Below are positions 1 to 8,889 of a stretch of DNA of 64,000 nucleotides, one piece after another. The first letter of the stretch is position 1, and each line of letters opens with the position of its first letter. Both the position numbers and the translations under genes were made by a program. The stretch is from NCBI RefSeq assembly GCF_030124175.1, contig NZ_JASKMT010000011.1, positions 1-64,000 on the forward strand, read 5' to 3'. The notes under the pieces are model-generated. The model did no database searches and had not been told where the DNA came from. It worked only from the letters and a program-made list of their open reading frames with translations. Source of the DNA: Streptomyces sp. 549. Its GTDB lineage: Bacteria > Actinomycetota > Actinomycetes > Streptomycetales > Streptomycetaceae.

Positions 1-265
1 CGGGGTCCGGCGGCGGTGGGGCCGGGGCGGGTGGTGGGGGAGTGGGGGAGGGGCTGGGCGGCGGCGGTGACGGCCGGGCGCAGACGTCGGTCATGGGTGC
101 ACCGCCGAGCGCCTTCTCCAGGGCGTCGTGCAGCGACCGGTCGGGGTCGGAGAACGCGCATGCGTCGGCGTGCGCCGGCGAGGCGTTGCCCACGGGCACA
201 CCGAGGACCAGTGCCGCAGCGGCTGCTGCTCCTGCGGTGGCCCGCACGAGGTGACCTGTCGTCAT
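1..265 (-). CDS. Secreted Pro-rich protein, N-terminal part (cut by window edge)
   Basis: The reverse strand opens with ATG at 265 and stays open to the window edge, giving at least 88 residues. The N-terminus has a basic start followed by an Ala/Leu-rich hydrophobic stretch (about residues 8-30) ending in SPAHADA, a good Sec signal peptide with cleavage after AHA. The mature part has two Cys (in DACAF and VCARP), then a low-complexity Pro/Ser/Thr/Ala tail running off the edge, typical of a linker in secreted or wall-associated Streptomyces proteins. No clear Shine-Dalgarno site is visible. The catalytic or binding domain, if any, lies outside the window, so no function can be given. Confidence 0.6.
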   Translation of the reverse strand, partial: MTTGHLVRATAGAAAAAALVLGVPVGNASPAHADACAFSDPDRSLHDALEKALGGAPMTDVCARPSPPPPSPSPTPPPPAPAPPPPDP

Positions 266-484
266 GATCGCGATGGTGGGGCACGCCGGGCGTGATACCC
301 ACCCGGAACGGGGGCCGTTCCCCGAATCGGGTGATAAGTGGGATCAGATGTCCGGCGTTCGGGCGGGTAAGTGGCCCTCCCGAACGGGCAGTTGTGCGCC
401 ACGAGCCACGAGCCACGTGCCAGGCGCCGACCGGGCGGCGGGCGGCCGAGATGGTGCGCGACGCGGAGCCTGGTGGGGCCGGGA

Positions 485-1711
485 TCAGCCGGGGCGGCCG
501 GGCGGGTGGTCGAGCACGGTGCGCACCACCGAGTGGGCCGCGCCCAGCAGCGGCCCGTCGGAACCCAGGCGGGACACCGCGAGCGCCGGCGGATGCGGCA
601 GCCGGCGCGCCAGTTCCGCCTCCGTGGCAGGCAGCAGCCACGGCGCGAGCTGCGCCAGCCCGCCGCCGAGCACCACCGTTGCCGGGTCGAGCAGGTTGAC
701 GGCGCCGCTCAGTGCCACGCCCAGCGCGGTGCCCGCCGAGGCGAGCGCGAGCCGGACGGGCTGCTCGCCGGACGCCGCCCGCGCGGCCAGAGCGGCGGTA
801 CGCGCACCTGGCCCCTCGCTCCCGGGCCCATCGCTCCCGGGCCGGGCGTCCCTGTCCGTGGTCGCGGGTCCCGCGGCGCGCAGCACCGCTTCCTCGCCTG
901 CGTACTGCTCCAGGCAGCCGCGCGAGCCGCAGCCGCAGGGGCGGCCCTCCGGCTGGACCGGTACGTGGCCCAGCTCGCCTGCGAACCCCCGGGCGCCGCG
1001 CAGGAGTTCACCCTCCACCAGGATCGCGGCGCCGATCCCGATGGCGGCCGACACGTGCAGCGCGTCGCGCGGCTCGGGGTCGTGACCGCCCAGCCACAGC
1101 TCGGCCAGTGCCCCGAGGTTGGCCTCGTTGTCCGCGCACAGCGGGCTGCCCGCCTCCCTGGGCAGGTGGCGGGCCAGGTCGACGTCCCGCCAGCCCAGGT
1201 TGGGAGCGCGCACCACGGTGACGCGGTCCCGGGCGACCAGGCCGGGCACCGCCACGCAGACGCCCGCGGGTTCCAGGCCGGCCTCCCGGGCCTCTGCGGC
1301 CACCTGCGCCACGAGGCCCGCGAGCCGGGCCAGGACCGGGCCCGGCTCGCTGTCCCGGCTGTCGGCGGCCACGACGGCCCTCGCCCGGACGGCGCCGCGC
1401 AGGTCCACCGCGCACACCTGGAGGCGGTCCACGCCGATCTCCGCGCCGATACCGCAGGGCCCGCGGTCGTTCAGCGCCAGGTCGGTGCCCGGCCGGCCGA
1501 CGGCACCGGAACGTCCCGGGCCCTGCTCGACCAGCAGTCCGGTGGTGAGCAGTTCGTCCACCAGGGTCGACACTGCGGCCCTGGTCAGGCCTATGCGGGC
1601 GGCCACCGACGCCCGGGAGAGCGGCCCGGCGTCGGCCACCACGTGCAGGACGGCGGCGAGGTTGCGCCGCCGCACGTCCTGCTGGTTACGCGGCCGGGCT
1701 GCGGTGGCCAT
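485..1711 (-). CDS. xylR: ROK-family transcriptional repressor, XylR type
   Basis: A 408-residue ROK protein. The first 80 residues form a winged helix-turn-helix (RASVAARIGLTRAAVSTLVDEL, split here as RASVAARIGL and TRAAVSTLVDEL), followed by a ROK sugar-kinase-like domain with a Gly-rich phosphate loop region and the metal-binding cluster CGCGSRGCLEQY around residue 255. The HTH plus ROK arrangement marks a regulator rather than a sugar kinase. It lies 99 nt downstream of xylulokinase on the same strand and divergent xylA follows, so by position it is the xylose-responsive repressor of this locus. ATG at 1711 is used. The ligand (xylose) is inferred from context, not from residues. Confidence 0.88.
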   Translation of the reverse strand: MATAARPRNQQDVRRRNLAAVLHVVADAGPLSRASVAARIGLTRAAVSTLVDELLTTGLLVEQGPGRSGAVGRPGTDLALNDRGPCGIGAEIGVDRLQVCAVDLRGAVRARAVVAADSRDSEPGPVLARLAGLVAQVAAEAREAGLEPAGVCVAVPGLVARDRVTVVRAPNLGWRDVDLARHLPREAGSPLCADNEANLGALAELWLGGHDPEPRDALHVSAAIGIGAAILVEGELLRGARGFAGELGHVPVQPEGRPCGCGSRGCLEQYAGEEAVLRAAGPATTDRDARPGSDGPGSEGPGARTAALAARAASGEQPVRLALASAGTALGVALSGAVNLLDPATVVLGGGLAQLAPWLLPATEAELARRLPHPPALAVSRLGSDGPLLGAAHSVVRTVLDHPPGRPG

Positions 1712-1810
1712 GCGGTCCGTCCTTGCTGGTCGGTGGGTGCGGAGAGCGGGTCGCCGGGCGGGGCGCCGGACCGGCGGTCAGCCGGGTCCGGCTGCCCGCC
1801 CGGCTGCCGG

Positions 1811-3238
1811 TCACGACTGACGCAGCAGGGTATCCGCCGCGTCCAGGGTGTGGCTCAGCCGGTCCAGCGCCGCCTCGTCGCGCGGCACCGCGTCGTGGTC
1901 CTGGCCCTCTGAGGTGCCCCACCGCCGCGCCACTTCCGCCGGGTCCTCGCCCAGCAGCAGCCCGGCCGCCTGCGCCGCCGCGCCCAGGGCCACCAGCTCC
2001 TGCGCCCGGGGCACCCGGACCGGGCGCCCCGACAGCCGGCGCACGGTCTCCCGCCAGGCGGCCCCCTTGGCGCCGCCGCCGATCAGCAGGATCGGCGTCC
2101 GCGGGTCGCTGTCGGCCTCCAGCACCAGGTCAAGCGCCCGCAACAGCGCGTACACCGCCCCGTCGTAGGCGGCCTGGAGCAGCTGGCCGCCGCTGGTGTC
2201 GTGGCGTAGCCCGTACACCAGGCCCGAGGCGTAGGGCAGGTGGGGCGTGCGCTCCCCGTCCAGGAACGGCAGGACGACGGCCTCGCCACCCCCTGCCACC
2301 GCTTCCCGGTCGAGTCCGAGCAGGCCCGCCAACCGGTCGACGGCCAGCGTGCAGTTGAGGGTGCAGGCCAGCGGCAGCCAGGCGCTGCCGGCGTCCGCGA
2401 AGCCGGACACGGTCCCGGTCGGGTCGGCGGGCCGGGTGCGGGAGACGGCGTAGACGGTGCCGGAGGTGCCCAGGCTCAGCACGGGCTGGCCGGGGCGCAG
2501 CCCCAGGCCGAGCGCCGCCGCCATGTTGTCGCCGGTGCCGGTGGCGACCAGCGCGCCGGCCGGCAGGCCGGCCGAGGCACCCGGCCGGACCGTGCCGGCG
2601 GCCTCGCCGGGTGTGGGGACGCGGGGCAGCAGGGCCGGGTCGAGGCCGATCAGCTCCAGTACCTCCGGGTCGTACGCCTCGGTGGCTGACGCCCACCAGC
2701 CGGTGCCGGAGGCGTCGCCGCGGTCGGTGACGGCCTCGCCGGTGAGCCGCTCGGTGAGGTAGTCGTGCGGGAGCCGCACAGCCCGGGTCGCCGCGACCGC
2801 GTCCGGTTCGTTCTCGGCCAGCCACATCCACTTGGGTGCGGTGAAGGACGGCGCCGGCACGCTGCCGGTGCGCTCGGCCCACGCCTTGGGCCCGCCGAGC
2901 CGCCCGACCAGCCGGTCGCGCTGCGGCGCGGAGCGCACGTCGTTCCACAGCAGAGCGGGACGCACCGGGCGGCCGTCCGCGCCGAGCGTGACCAGGCCGT
3001 GCTGCTGGCCGCCGACGGATACTGCGGACGCGCGGCGGGCGGCGGCCCCGCACTGCGCCAGGGCCTCCCGGAGTGCCTGCCACCACTGCTCGGGGTCGCT
3101 CTCGTGCTGGGCGCTGACGGTGTGCGGCGCCTGTCCCCGGGCGACGACCTCGCCGGTCGCGGTGTCGACGACCAGTGCCTTCGTCGACTGGGTGGAGCTG
3201 TCCACCCCGACAACGAGCGGACCTTCGGGTGCGGCCAT
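1811..3238 (-). CDS. xylB: Xylulokinase
   Basis: A 475-residue FGGY-family carbohydrate kinase; it phosphorylates D-xylulose to xylulose 5-phosphate using ATP, in the cytoplasm. The N-terminus has the phosphate-1 motif GVDSSTQSTKAL; the middle has the SVGGQQHGLV substrate loop; the C-terminal ATPase half has GTSGTVYAVS, FLDGERTPH and the adenosine motif LIGGGAKGAAWR. Length is normal for XylB. Start ATG at 3238 is preceded by GAGGAGGAA at a good distance. It is divergent from xylA across a 96-bp control region and is followed by the ROK regulator, so the three form one xylose-catabolic locus. Confidence 0.95.
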   Translation of the reverse strand: MAAPEGPLVVGVDSSTQSTKALVVDTATGEVVARGQAPHTVSAQHESDPEQWWQALREALAQCGAAARRASAVSVGGQQHGLVTLGADGRPVRPALLWNDVRSAPQRDRLVGRLGGPKAWAERTGSVPAPSFTAPKWMWLAENEPDAVAATRAVRLPHDYLTERLTGEAVTDRGDASGTGWWASATEAYDPEVLELIGLDPALLPRVPTPGEAAGTVRPGASAGLPAGALVATGTGDNMAAALGLGLRPGQPVLSLGTSGTVYAVSRTRPADPTGTVSGFADAGSAWLPLACTLNCTLAVDRLAGLLGLDREAVAGGGEAVVLPFLDGERTPHLPYASGLVYGLRHDTSGGQLLQAAYDGAVYALLRALDLVLEADSDPRTPILLIGGGAKGAAWRETVRRLSGRPVRVPRAQELVALGAAAQAAGLLLGEDPAEVARRWGTSEGQDHDAVPRDEAALDRLSHTLDAADTLLRQS

Positions 3239-3334
3239 GCCTTGTTCCTCCTCGCTGCTCGCCGGGGGGCTTCCCCCGCATGCTTGCGCATACTAATTTG
3301 TTAAGAGCGATGACGAAATACGGAAGGACATGGC
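3239..3334. promoter_or_regulatory. Divergent xylB/xylA control region with candidate ROK operator
   Basis: The 96 bp between the two start codons contains the only AT-rich patch of the locus. CTAATTTGTTAAG at 3293-3305 is an imperfect palindrome whose half resembles the TTAGTTTGTT half-site of the Bacillus XylR operator. On the minus strand a TAGTAT hexamer with TTTCGT 17 nt upstream could be the xylB promoter. A GGAAGGA ribosome-binding site for xylA is at 3322-3328. The control role is inferred from position; no spacing or footprint evidence exists. Confidence 0.5.
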
Positions 3335-4507
3335 ATGGACCCCCGACCGACACCGCAGGACAAGTTCAGCTTCGGTCTGTGGACCGTGGGCTGGCAGGGT
3401 CGCGACCCCTTCGGTGACGCGACCCGACCCCCGCTCGATCCCGCCGAGTCCGTGCGGCGCCTCGCCGACCTCGGCGCCTGGGGTGTGACGTTCCACGACG
3501 ACGACCTCATCCCCTTCGGCGCCTCCGAAAGTGAGCGGGCCGCCCACGTGGGCCGGTTCCGCCAGGCGCTGGACGAGACCGGCGTGGTCGTCCCGATGGC
3601 CACCACCAACCTGTTCACCCACCCCGTCTTCAAGGACGGCGCCTTCACCGCCAACGACCGCGGCGTACGCCGCTTCGCCCTGCGCAAGACCATGCGCAAC
3701 ATCGATCTCGCCGCCGAACTCGGCGCGCAGGTCTACGTCGCCTGGGGCGGGCGCGAGGGCGCCGAGTCCGGCGGGGCGAAGGACGTGCGGCTGGCCCTGG
3801 ACCGGATGAAGGAGGCCTTCGACCTGCTGGCGGACCACGTCACCGAGCAGGGCTACGACCTGCGCTTCGCCATCGAGCCCAAGCCCAACGAGCCGCGTGG
3901 CGACATCCTGCTGCCCACCGTCGGGCACGCGCTCGCCTTCATCGAGCGGCTGGAGCGGCCCGAGATGTTCGGCGTCAACCCCGAGACCGGCCACGAGCAG
4001 ATGGCCGGGCTGAACTTCCCGCACGGCGTCGCCCAGGCGCTGTGGGCCGGCAAGCTCTTCCACATCGACCTCAACGGGCAGTCCGGCATCAAGTACGACC
4101 AGGACCTGCGCTTCGGCGCGGGCGATCTGCGGGCCGCGTTCTGGCTCGTGGACCTGCTGGAGACCGCCGGCTACGAAGGCCCGCGGCACTTCGACTTCAA
4201 GCCGCCGCGCACCGAGGACATGGACGGTGTGTGGGAGTCCGCCGCCGGGTGCATGCGCAACTACCTGCTGCTCAAGGAGCGGGCGGCGGCGTTCCGGGCC
4301 GACCCCGACGTCCGGCAGGCACTGCGCGACTCCAGGCTGGACGAACTCGCCCTGCCCACGCTGGAGCCCGGCGAGAGCGCAGCGGACCTGCTCGCCGACG
4401 CCACGGCCTTCGAGAAGTTCGACCTCGACGGGCACGCCGCCCGCGGCATGGCCTTCGAGCGGCTCGACCAGCTCGCCATGGACCACCTGCTGGGGGCCAG
4501 GGGCTGA
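3335..4507 (+). CDS. xylA: Xylose isomerase
   Basis: A 390-residue cytoplasmic enzyme that interconverts D-xylose and D-xylulose (and glucose and fructose) using two divalent metals. It has all family hallmarks in order: the catalytic His in [12 protein letters not shown], metal ligands in [26 protein letters not shown] and KYDQDLRFG, and FDFKPPR near residue 290. Its length and motif spacing fit the short (group I) Streptomyces/Actinoplanes isomerases. ATG at 3335 follows GGAAGGA. It is transcribed away from xylB and is closed by a strong hairpin at 4531-4570. Confidence 0.97.
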   Translation: MDPRPTPQDKFSFGLWTVGWQGRDPFGDATRPPLDPAESVRRLADLGAWGVTFHDDDLIPFGASESERAAHVGRFRQALDETGVVVPMATTNLFTHPVFKDGAFTANDRGVRRFALRKTMRNIDLAAELGAQVYVAWGGREGAESGGAKDVRLALDRMKEAFDLLADHVTEQGYDLRFAIEPKPNEPRGDILLPTVGHALAFIERLERPEMFGVNPETGHEQMAGLNFPHGVAQALWAGKLFHIDLNGQSGIKYDQDLRFGAGDLRAAFWLVDLLETAGYEGPRHFDFKPPRTEDMDGVWESAAGCMRNYLLLKERAAAFRADPDVRQALRDSRLDELALPTLEPGESAADLLADATAFEKFDLDGHAARGMAFERLDQLAMDHLLGARG

Positions 4508-4530
4508 CCACCGGAAGCGAGCGGCCGACT

Positions 4531-4570
4531 CCGCGCGGGGCCCGGGACCCAGGTCCCGGGCCCCGCGCGG
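4531..4570. terminator. Perfect 19-bp hairpin between convergent genes
   Basis: Left arm 4531-4549 and right arm 4552-4570 are perfect reverse complements with only two unpaired bases between them. It sits between the xylA stop and the stop of the convergent small gene at 4584. No U-tract follows, as usual for Streptomyces hairpin terminators. It should act in both directions. Confidence 0.8.
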
Positions 4571-4583
4571 AGCGGATCGGCGG

Positions 4584-4844
4584 TCAGTCGTCCTTCTTGC
4601 GCCGCCAGCGCTTGCGTTCCTTGCGCTCCTGGCGCCTGCTCCGGCTGAAGAACCAGCCCGCGGGCGGAGCGTCGGCCCGCCACGGCTGGGGCTCCGGCGG
4701 GGCGTGGCGCCAGCGCTCCTGCAGCATCCTGGTGCGGGCGGCGGGCTCGTTCACCTCCGCGTCCCGGATGAACTCCTCGTCGAGGACCAGCTCGTCCCAG
4801 TCCCGGCTCTCGTCCTTGCCCCGGTCCTGCGGGTCGGTGCTCAC
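4584..4844 (-). CDS. Small charged protein of unknown function
   Basis: An 86-residue protein if the GTG at 4844 is used, which is favoured by GGGAGG seven bases upstream; a longer frame reaches 4961 but lacks a good ribosome-binding site. The sequence is acidic in the first half (DWDELVLDEEFIRDAEVNEP), then has a segment with PPEPQPWRADAPPAGWFF, and ends in a strongly basic tail (RRQERKERKRWRRKKDD). There is no signal peptide or membrane segment. The basic tail suggests nucleic-acid or ribosome contact, but this is only a guess. I do not recognise a family. It is convergent with xylA. Confidence 0.65.
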   Translation of the reverse strand: MSTDPQDRGKDESRDWDELVLDEEFIRDAEVNEPAARTRMLQERWRHAPPEPQPWRADAPPAGWFFSRSRRQERKERKRWRRKKDD

Positions 4845-5076
4845 GTCCAGCCTCCCGTCCGGCGGTACGGCCTCTGTTCCCCCATGAACGTTCCTGGCCC
4901 GACGGGTGTTCCCGGCAGCCCCTCCGAGGGGGTTCTCCCGGATCACCTCACGGCCTGTCACTACCGCGCTACCCTGGCGTCACGCTACGCCGACTCCGAG
5001 CCGCCACCCCAGCGGACTCGGGCACTCAACCGCCAGTCAGCCGCGGCGCGGACGGTGCCGTGCCGGAGGGGAACGC

Positions 5077-7806
5077 GTGGGTTCCGAGCAGTTCGACACG
5101 AACGAGGCAGAACACCACCGGCATCCCGGTGGCGGCTACCGCGGTCCGCTGGAGCGCGAGGCCGAACTTGTCAGCGCGCAGATCGCCGTGGACGGCCTGT
5201 ACGGTCGCGGCGGCACCGGCCCGGCCGGGGTGCCGCGCGGCGGCCGGCTGTCGTTCACCGGCCCGGCCGGAGCGGGCAAGTCCACGGTGCTCGACGAGGT
5301 GCGCCGGATCGCGGCGGACCGCCAGTGCACCGTGCTCGCCGCCAGGGGCGGCGAACGCGAGCAGGCCATCGCGTTCCACCTCGTGCGGCAGCTGCTGCTT
5401 CCGCTGCTCGCCACCTTCTCCGAGCGCGAACTGCACGACGTGCTGGGCGACTGGTACGCCATCGTCGGCCCCTGCGTGGGGCTCTGCCCCGCCGAGGAGG
5501 GCGCGACCCCCGACCAGCAGGGCGTGCGGGACGGGCTGGACCTGGTGGTGACCCGGCTCGCCGCCCGGCGCGGGCCCCTGGTCCTGCTGGTGGACGACGC
5601 CCACTGGGCCGACCACGAGTCCCTGCAGTGGCTCACCGCGTTCGCCACCCGCATCGAAACGCTGCCCGTGCTGCTCGCCACCGCCTACCGGACGGACGAA
5701 CTCCCCGCGGACGCAGCGGCGTTGAACGCTCCGGACCGGGACGCGGGCCGCCCGCTGGAACTCGCCCCGCTGACTCCCACCGCCGTCGCCGGTCTGTTGC
5801 GCGAGACGCTCGGTGCCCACGCGGACGATGCCTTCTGCCACGAGGCGTGGCTCGCCACCGGCGGCAACCCCTTCCGCACGGTCGAACTGGCTGCCAAGGC
5901 CGCGGACCGCGGCCTGTCGCCGACCCGGGAGAACGCGCTCCGGCTGAGGGAACTGGCCGACTCCGACACCGGCATCGGGCTCGTCGAGCGCCTGGACGAG
6001 CTGGGCTCCTCATCGGTCCGCCTGGCCTGGGCGGTGGCCGTGCTCGGCTCCGAGGCGACGCTGCCGCTGGCGGCGTCGATGGCGGCGCTCACTCCGCTGG
6101 AGGCCGCGCAGGGCCGTGAGCGGCTGCGGCGGGCCCGCATTCTCAAGGCCGAGGAGCCCGTCGAGTTCGTGCACCCGCTGGTCGCCACCGCCGTCTACCG
6201 TGAGGTGCCCGCGGCTGTGCGGGTCGCGCTGCACGGCAAGGCCGCCTGGGAACTGGTGGAGTCGGGGCAGGGCGCCACCGCCGCCGCCCGCCACCTCCAG
6301 GAGACGCACCCGGACGGTGACCACTGGGTGGTGGAGCACCTGCGGGCCGCGGCGCGCGAGTACCTGAGGACGGGAGCGCCGGACGCCGCCCGCCGGGCCC
6401 TGGAACGCGCCCTGCGGGAGCCGCCCATCGGGCAGGCCCGTGCCGACGTGCTCTACGAGCTGGGCAGCCCCGCGCTCATGCACGATCCGGTGGCCTCGGC
6501 CCGGCACCTGCGCTCGGCACTGGAGGAGCCGGAGGCCACGGTCGGGCTGCGGCAGAACGCCACCATGCGGCTCGCCCGGGCCCTGACCTACAGCGACCGG
6601 CTGCCCGAGGCGGTCACCGTGATGGAGGAGGAGGCCGCCCGCGCCACCGACTCCCGGGCCCGGCTGCGTCTGCTCGCCGAGCACTTCATGATGGCGGCCT
6701 TCACCGCCGAGGACGGCGGCGCCCCGGCCAGGTCGCGCCGTCTGGCACGCATCACCGAACGGCTCACCGGCCGTGACCGCACCGAGCGCTACCTCTTCGG
6801 GCTGCGGGCCTGGGACGCGATGGTCCGCGGCGAGCCGATGGCGGTGGCCCTGGAACACGCCGAACGCTCCCTCGCGCTGGGCGACATGCGGTGGACCGAC
6901 GAGGACTGGGGCTTCGAGGTCCCCACTCTGGTCGCGCTCACCTTCCTGCACTGCGACCGGCCCGACCGCGCGGACGAACTGTTCGCACGCGGCGTGGGCG
7001 AGTTCGAGCGGCAGGGTTGGCGCGGCGTGCCGCTCGCGCTCGGCTACACCTTCCTCGGCCACGTCCGCTACCGCAGCGGCCGCCTCACCGACGCCGAGGA
7101 CTTCGTCCGCGCCGGACTGCGCCTGGCGGACCGGGTCGGCCCGGCGACTCCGGTGCACTGCTCCGCGACGGCCAGCCTGCTGCAGATCCTGCTGGCCCGC
7201 GGGCGGACCGCCGCCGCCGCGGAACTCGCCGCCGAGCACGGCTTCGCCGAGCCCTTCCCCTCAGGGGTGTTCCCCGACGCCCAGGCAGTGCGCGGTGAAC
7301 TGCTACTGGCCCGCGGCATGGCCAAGGAGGCGGCCACCGACCTCGCCGAGGTCGGGCGCCGCTTCGACGCACGCGGCATGCGCAACCCCGGCTGGTGCCC
7401 GTGGCTGCCGCATCTGGCCCTCGCCACCGAGGCCACCGATCCGCAGCGCGCCCGGGACCTGGTGGCGGAGGCGGTGCGCCGCGCCGAGCGCTTCGGCGCT
7501 CCCTCCGTGCTCGGCCAGACGCTGCGGGTCGCCTCCCGGCTGAGCGAGCCCGCCCGGCGCGTCGAGACGCTCCAGCGGGCGGTCCACTGCCTGGAGCGCT
7601 CGCCGGCCGCGTCCGAACGCGCCTCCGCACTGGTGGAGTTGGGCGCCCTGCTGCGCAGGGCCGGGCGGACGCGGGAGGCTGCGGAGTGCCTCTACCGCGG
7701 TGTGGACGAGGCCGCGCAGTGCGGGGCTGAAGCCGTCGTCAGCCAGGCCCGGGAGGAGCTGGACGCCGCGGCGCTGCGCCCGCGCCGCCTCGACCCGCCC
7801 GGCTGA
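5077..7806 (+). CDS. Large LuxR-like (LAL-type) ATPase lacking the HTH domain
   Basis: A 909-residue STAND-type ATPase. Residues 60-180 hold an AAA-16 module with Walker A GPAGAGKST (62-70) and Walker B LVLLVDDAHWAD (about 168-179). The rest is a long helical, TPR-like region rich in Ala, Leu and Arg. This is the architecture of LAL regulators, but the protein stops after AALRPRRLDPPG, exactly where such proteins normally continue into a C-terminal LuxR helix-turn-helix; nothing like an HTH is readable downstream in any frame. GTG at 5077 is chosen because GGAGGGGAA precedes it. The terpene locus starts about 300 bp downstream on the same strand, so a regulatory link is possible. It may act through protein contacts or be a truncated regulator. 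Confidence 0.8.
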   Translation: MGSEQFDTNEAEHHRHPGGGYRGPLEREAELVSAQIAVDGLYGRGGTGPAGVPRGGRLSFTGPAGAGKSTVLDEVRRIAADRQCTVLAARGGEREQAIAFHLVRQLLLPLLATFSERELHDVLGDWYAIVGPCVGLCPAEEGATPDQQGVRDGLDLVVTRLAARRGPLVLLVDDAHWADHESLQWLTAFATRIETLPVLLATAYRTDELPADAAALNAPDRDAGRPLELAPLTPTAVAGLLRETLGAHADDAFCHEAWLATGGNPFRTVELAAKAADRGLSPTRENALRLRELADSDTGIGLVERLDELGSSSVRLAWAVAVLGSEATLPLAASMAALTPLEAAQGRERLRRARILKAEEPVEFVHPLVATAVYREVPAAVRVALHGKAAWELVESGQGATAAARHLQETHPDGDHWVVEHLRAAAREYLRTGAPDAARRALERALREPPIGQARADVLYELGSPALMHDPVASARHLRSALEEPEATVGLRQNATMRLARALTYSDRLPEAVTVMEEEAARATDSRARLRLLAEHFMMAAFTAEDGGAPARSRRLARITERLTGRDRTERYLFGLRAWDAMVRGEPMAVALEHAERSLALGDMRWTDEDWGFEVPTLVALTFLHCDRPDRADELFARGVGEFERQGWRGVPLALGYTFLGHVRYRSGRLTDAEDFVRAGLRLADRVGPATPVHCSATASLLQILLARGRTAAAAELAAEHGFAEPFPSGVFPDAQAVRGELLLARGMAKEAATDLAEVGRRFDARGMRNPGWCPWLPHLALATEATDPQRARDLVAEAVRRAERFGAPSVLGQTLRVASRLSEPARRVETLQRAVHCLERSPAASERASALVELGALLRRAGRTREAAECLYRGVDEAAQCGAEAVVSQAREELDAAALRPRRLDPPG

Positions 7807-8113
7807 GCCGAGCGCGCCCCTGCGCCGTGCCCCTGGCCGCTCACCGCGAGGGCTTGAGCAGGAACGATTCGCCAGTGACTGCCGGAGACGGCGCGCGGGC
7901 GGCTGCCGCGCGCCGCCCCGCGCACCACCGTGAGAGGGGTGGGGTGCCAGAGGCACATCCACCGGTTTCCGAGCCGTGGAGGCGGTGAAGGATAGCGTTC
8001 AACCGTTCGGGCCCCAGCCCCTTGAGCAGGAGCCCCCGGCACGGCACACGGCACACGGCAGCACGGCAGAGCGCGGCACGGGCTCGGCGAGCGGTGACGG
8101 AGGCGACCGCGTC
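7807..8113. other. Gap without a gene ahead of the terpene locus
   Basis: About 300 bp between the ATPase stop and the first codon of the broken prenyl synthase. I see no credible coding frame. It must hold the promoter of the terpene locus, but no convincing -35/-10 pair can be pointed out. The segment just before 8114 contains repeats of CACGGCA. Confidence 0.6.
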
Positions 8114-8783
8114 ATGACCACCACTCTCACTGACGGACAGCTCGAACCCGCTGCGATACGCGAGGCGGTCGACGTCGTACTGACCCGGTTCCTCACCTCC
8201 CGCCACGGCCGACTGGCCGCCCCGCCGCCGGCCGACGCCGTGGGCGCGCTGCGCGATCTGGTACTGGCCGGCGGCAAGCGCATCCGGCCGCTGATGTGCC
8301 TGTGCGGCTGGCACGCCGCCGGCGCCCACGGCGATCGGGAGGCGGTGCTCAACGCCGCCGCCCTGGAGCTCTTCCATGGTTTCGCCCTCGTGCAGGACGA
8401 CGTCATGGACGACAGCGCCACCCGCCGCGGCCGTCCCACCGTGTACCGCGATACCGCGAACTGGCCGAGCGGCACCGCGCCGAGCAGGTCAACGGCGACC
8501 TCCGGGACGGCAAGTGCACCGTCCTCATGGCCGTCGCGCACCAGCCGGCCGGGCCCCGGCAGCGTGCCCTGCTGCCGGGGCCGTGGGCCGGCCGACACTC
8601 ACCGCACAGGAGGCAGACGAGGTGCGCGGCGTGCTCCGCGACACCGGAGCCCTGGCGGAGGTCGAGCGCATGATCGAGGACCGGCTGCGCACGGCGCTGC
8701 TGGCCCTGGACGCGGCGCCGTTCCCCGACCACGTCCGCGTGCCGCTGCGCACCCTGGCCAGATCCTCCTACCGCAACTCCTGA
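8114..8783 (+). pseudogene. Polyprenyl (geranylgeranyl-type) diphosphate synthase, disrupted
   Basis: Three reading frames must be joined to recover a short-chain prenyl transferase. From ATG 8114 the N-terminal part is intact through GGKRIRPLM and the first Asp-rich motif LVQDDVMDDS up to RRGRPTVY. There an 8-bp tandem duplication, TACCGCGA at 8444-8451 and again at 8452-8459, shifts the frame. The next frame gives YRELAERHRAEQ, joined directly to VNGDLRDGKCTVLMAVAHQ, so roughly 100 codons of the core that normally carry the middle helices and the second Asp-rich motif are missing. A further one-base shift near 8580 leads to the normal C-terminus (PTLTAQEADEVRGVL through ARSSYRNS, stop at 8783). 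The product cannot be active. Confidence 0.88.
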
Positions 8784-8889
8784 GGTCCCGTCTCACCCGC
8801 CTCACCCGGCTCCCGCATGCCCTCAGGCCCGTCCGATGCTCAGGTCCGTCCGGATCCTCCGGTCCGCAACCGTCCCTCCAGGAGTACCG

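Noticed and set aside
3293-4486. A 397-codon open frame on minus opposite xylA
   Set aside because: Shadow of a gene with all xylose isomerase residues.
5633-6013. Open frames on minus inside the LAL-type ATPase gene
   Set aside because: Arg/Pro-rich shadow frames lying opposite the Walker B region and the start of the helical part of the ATPase; no ribosome-binding site.
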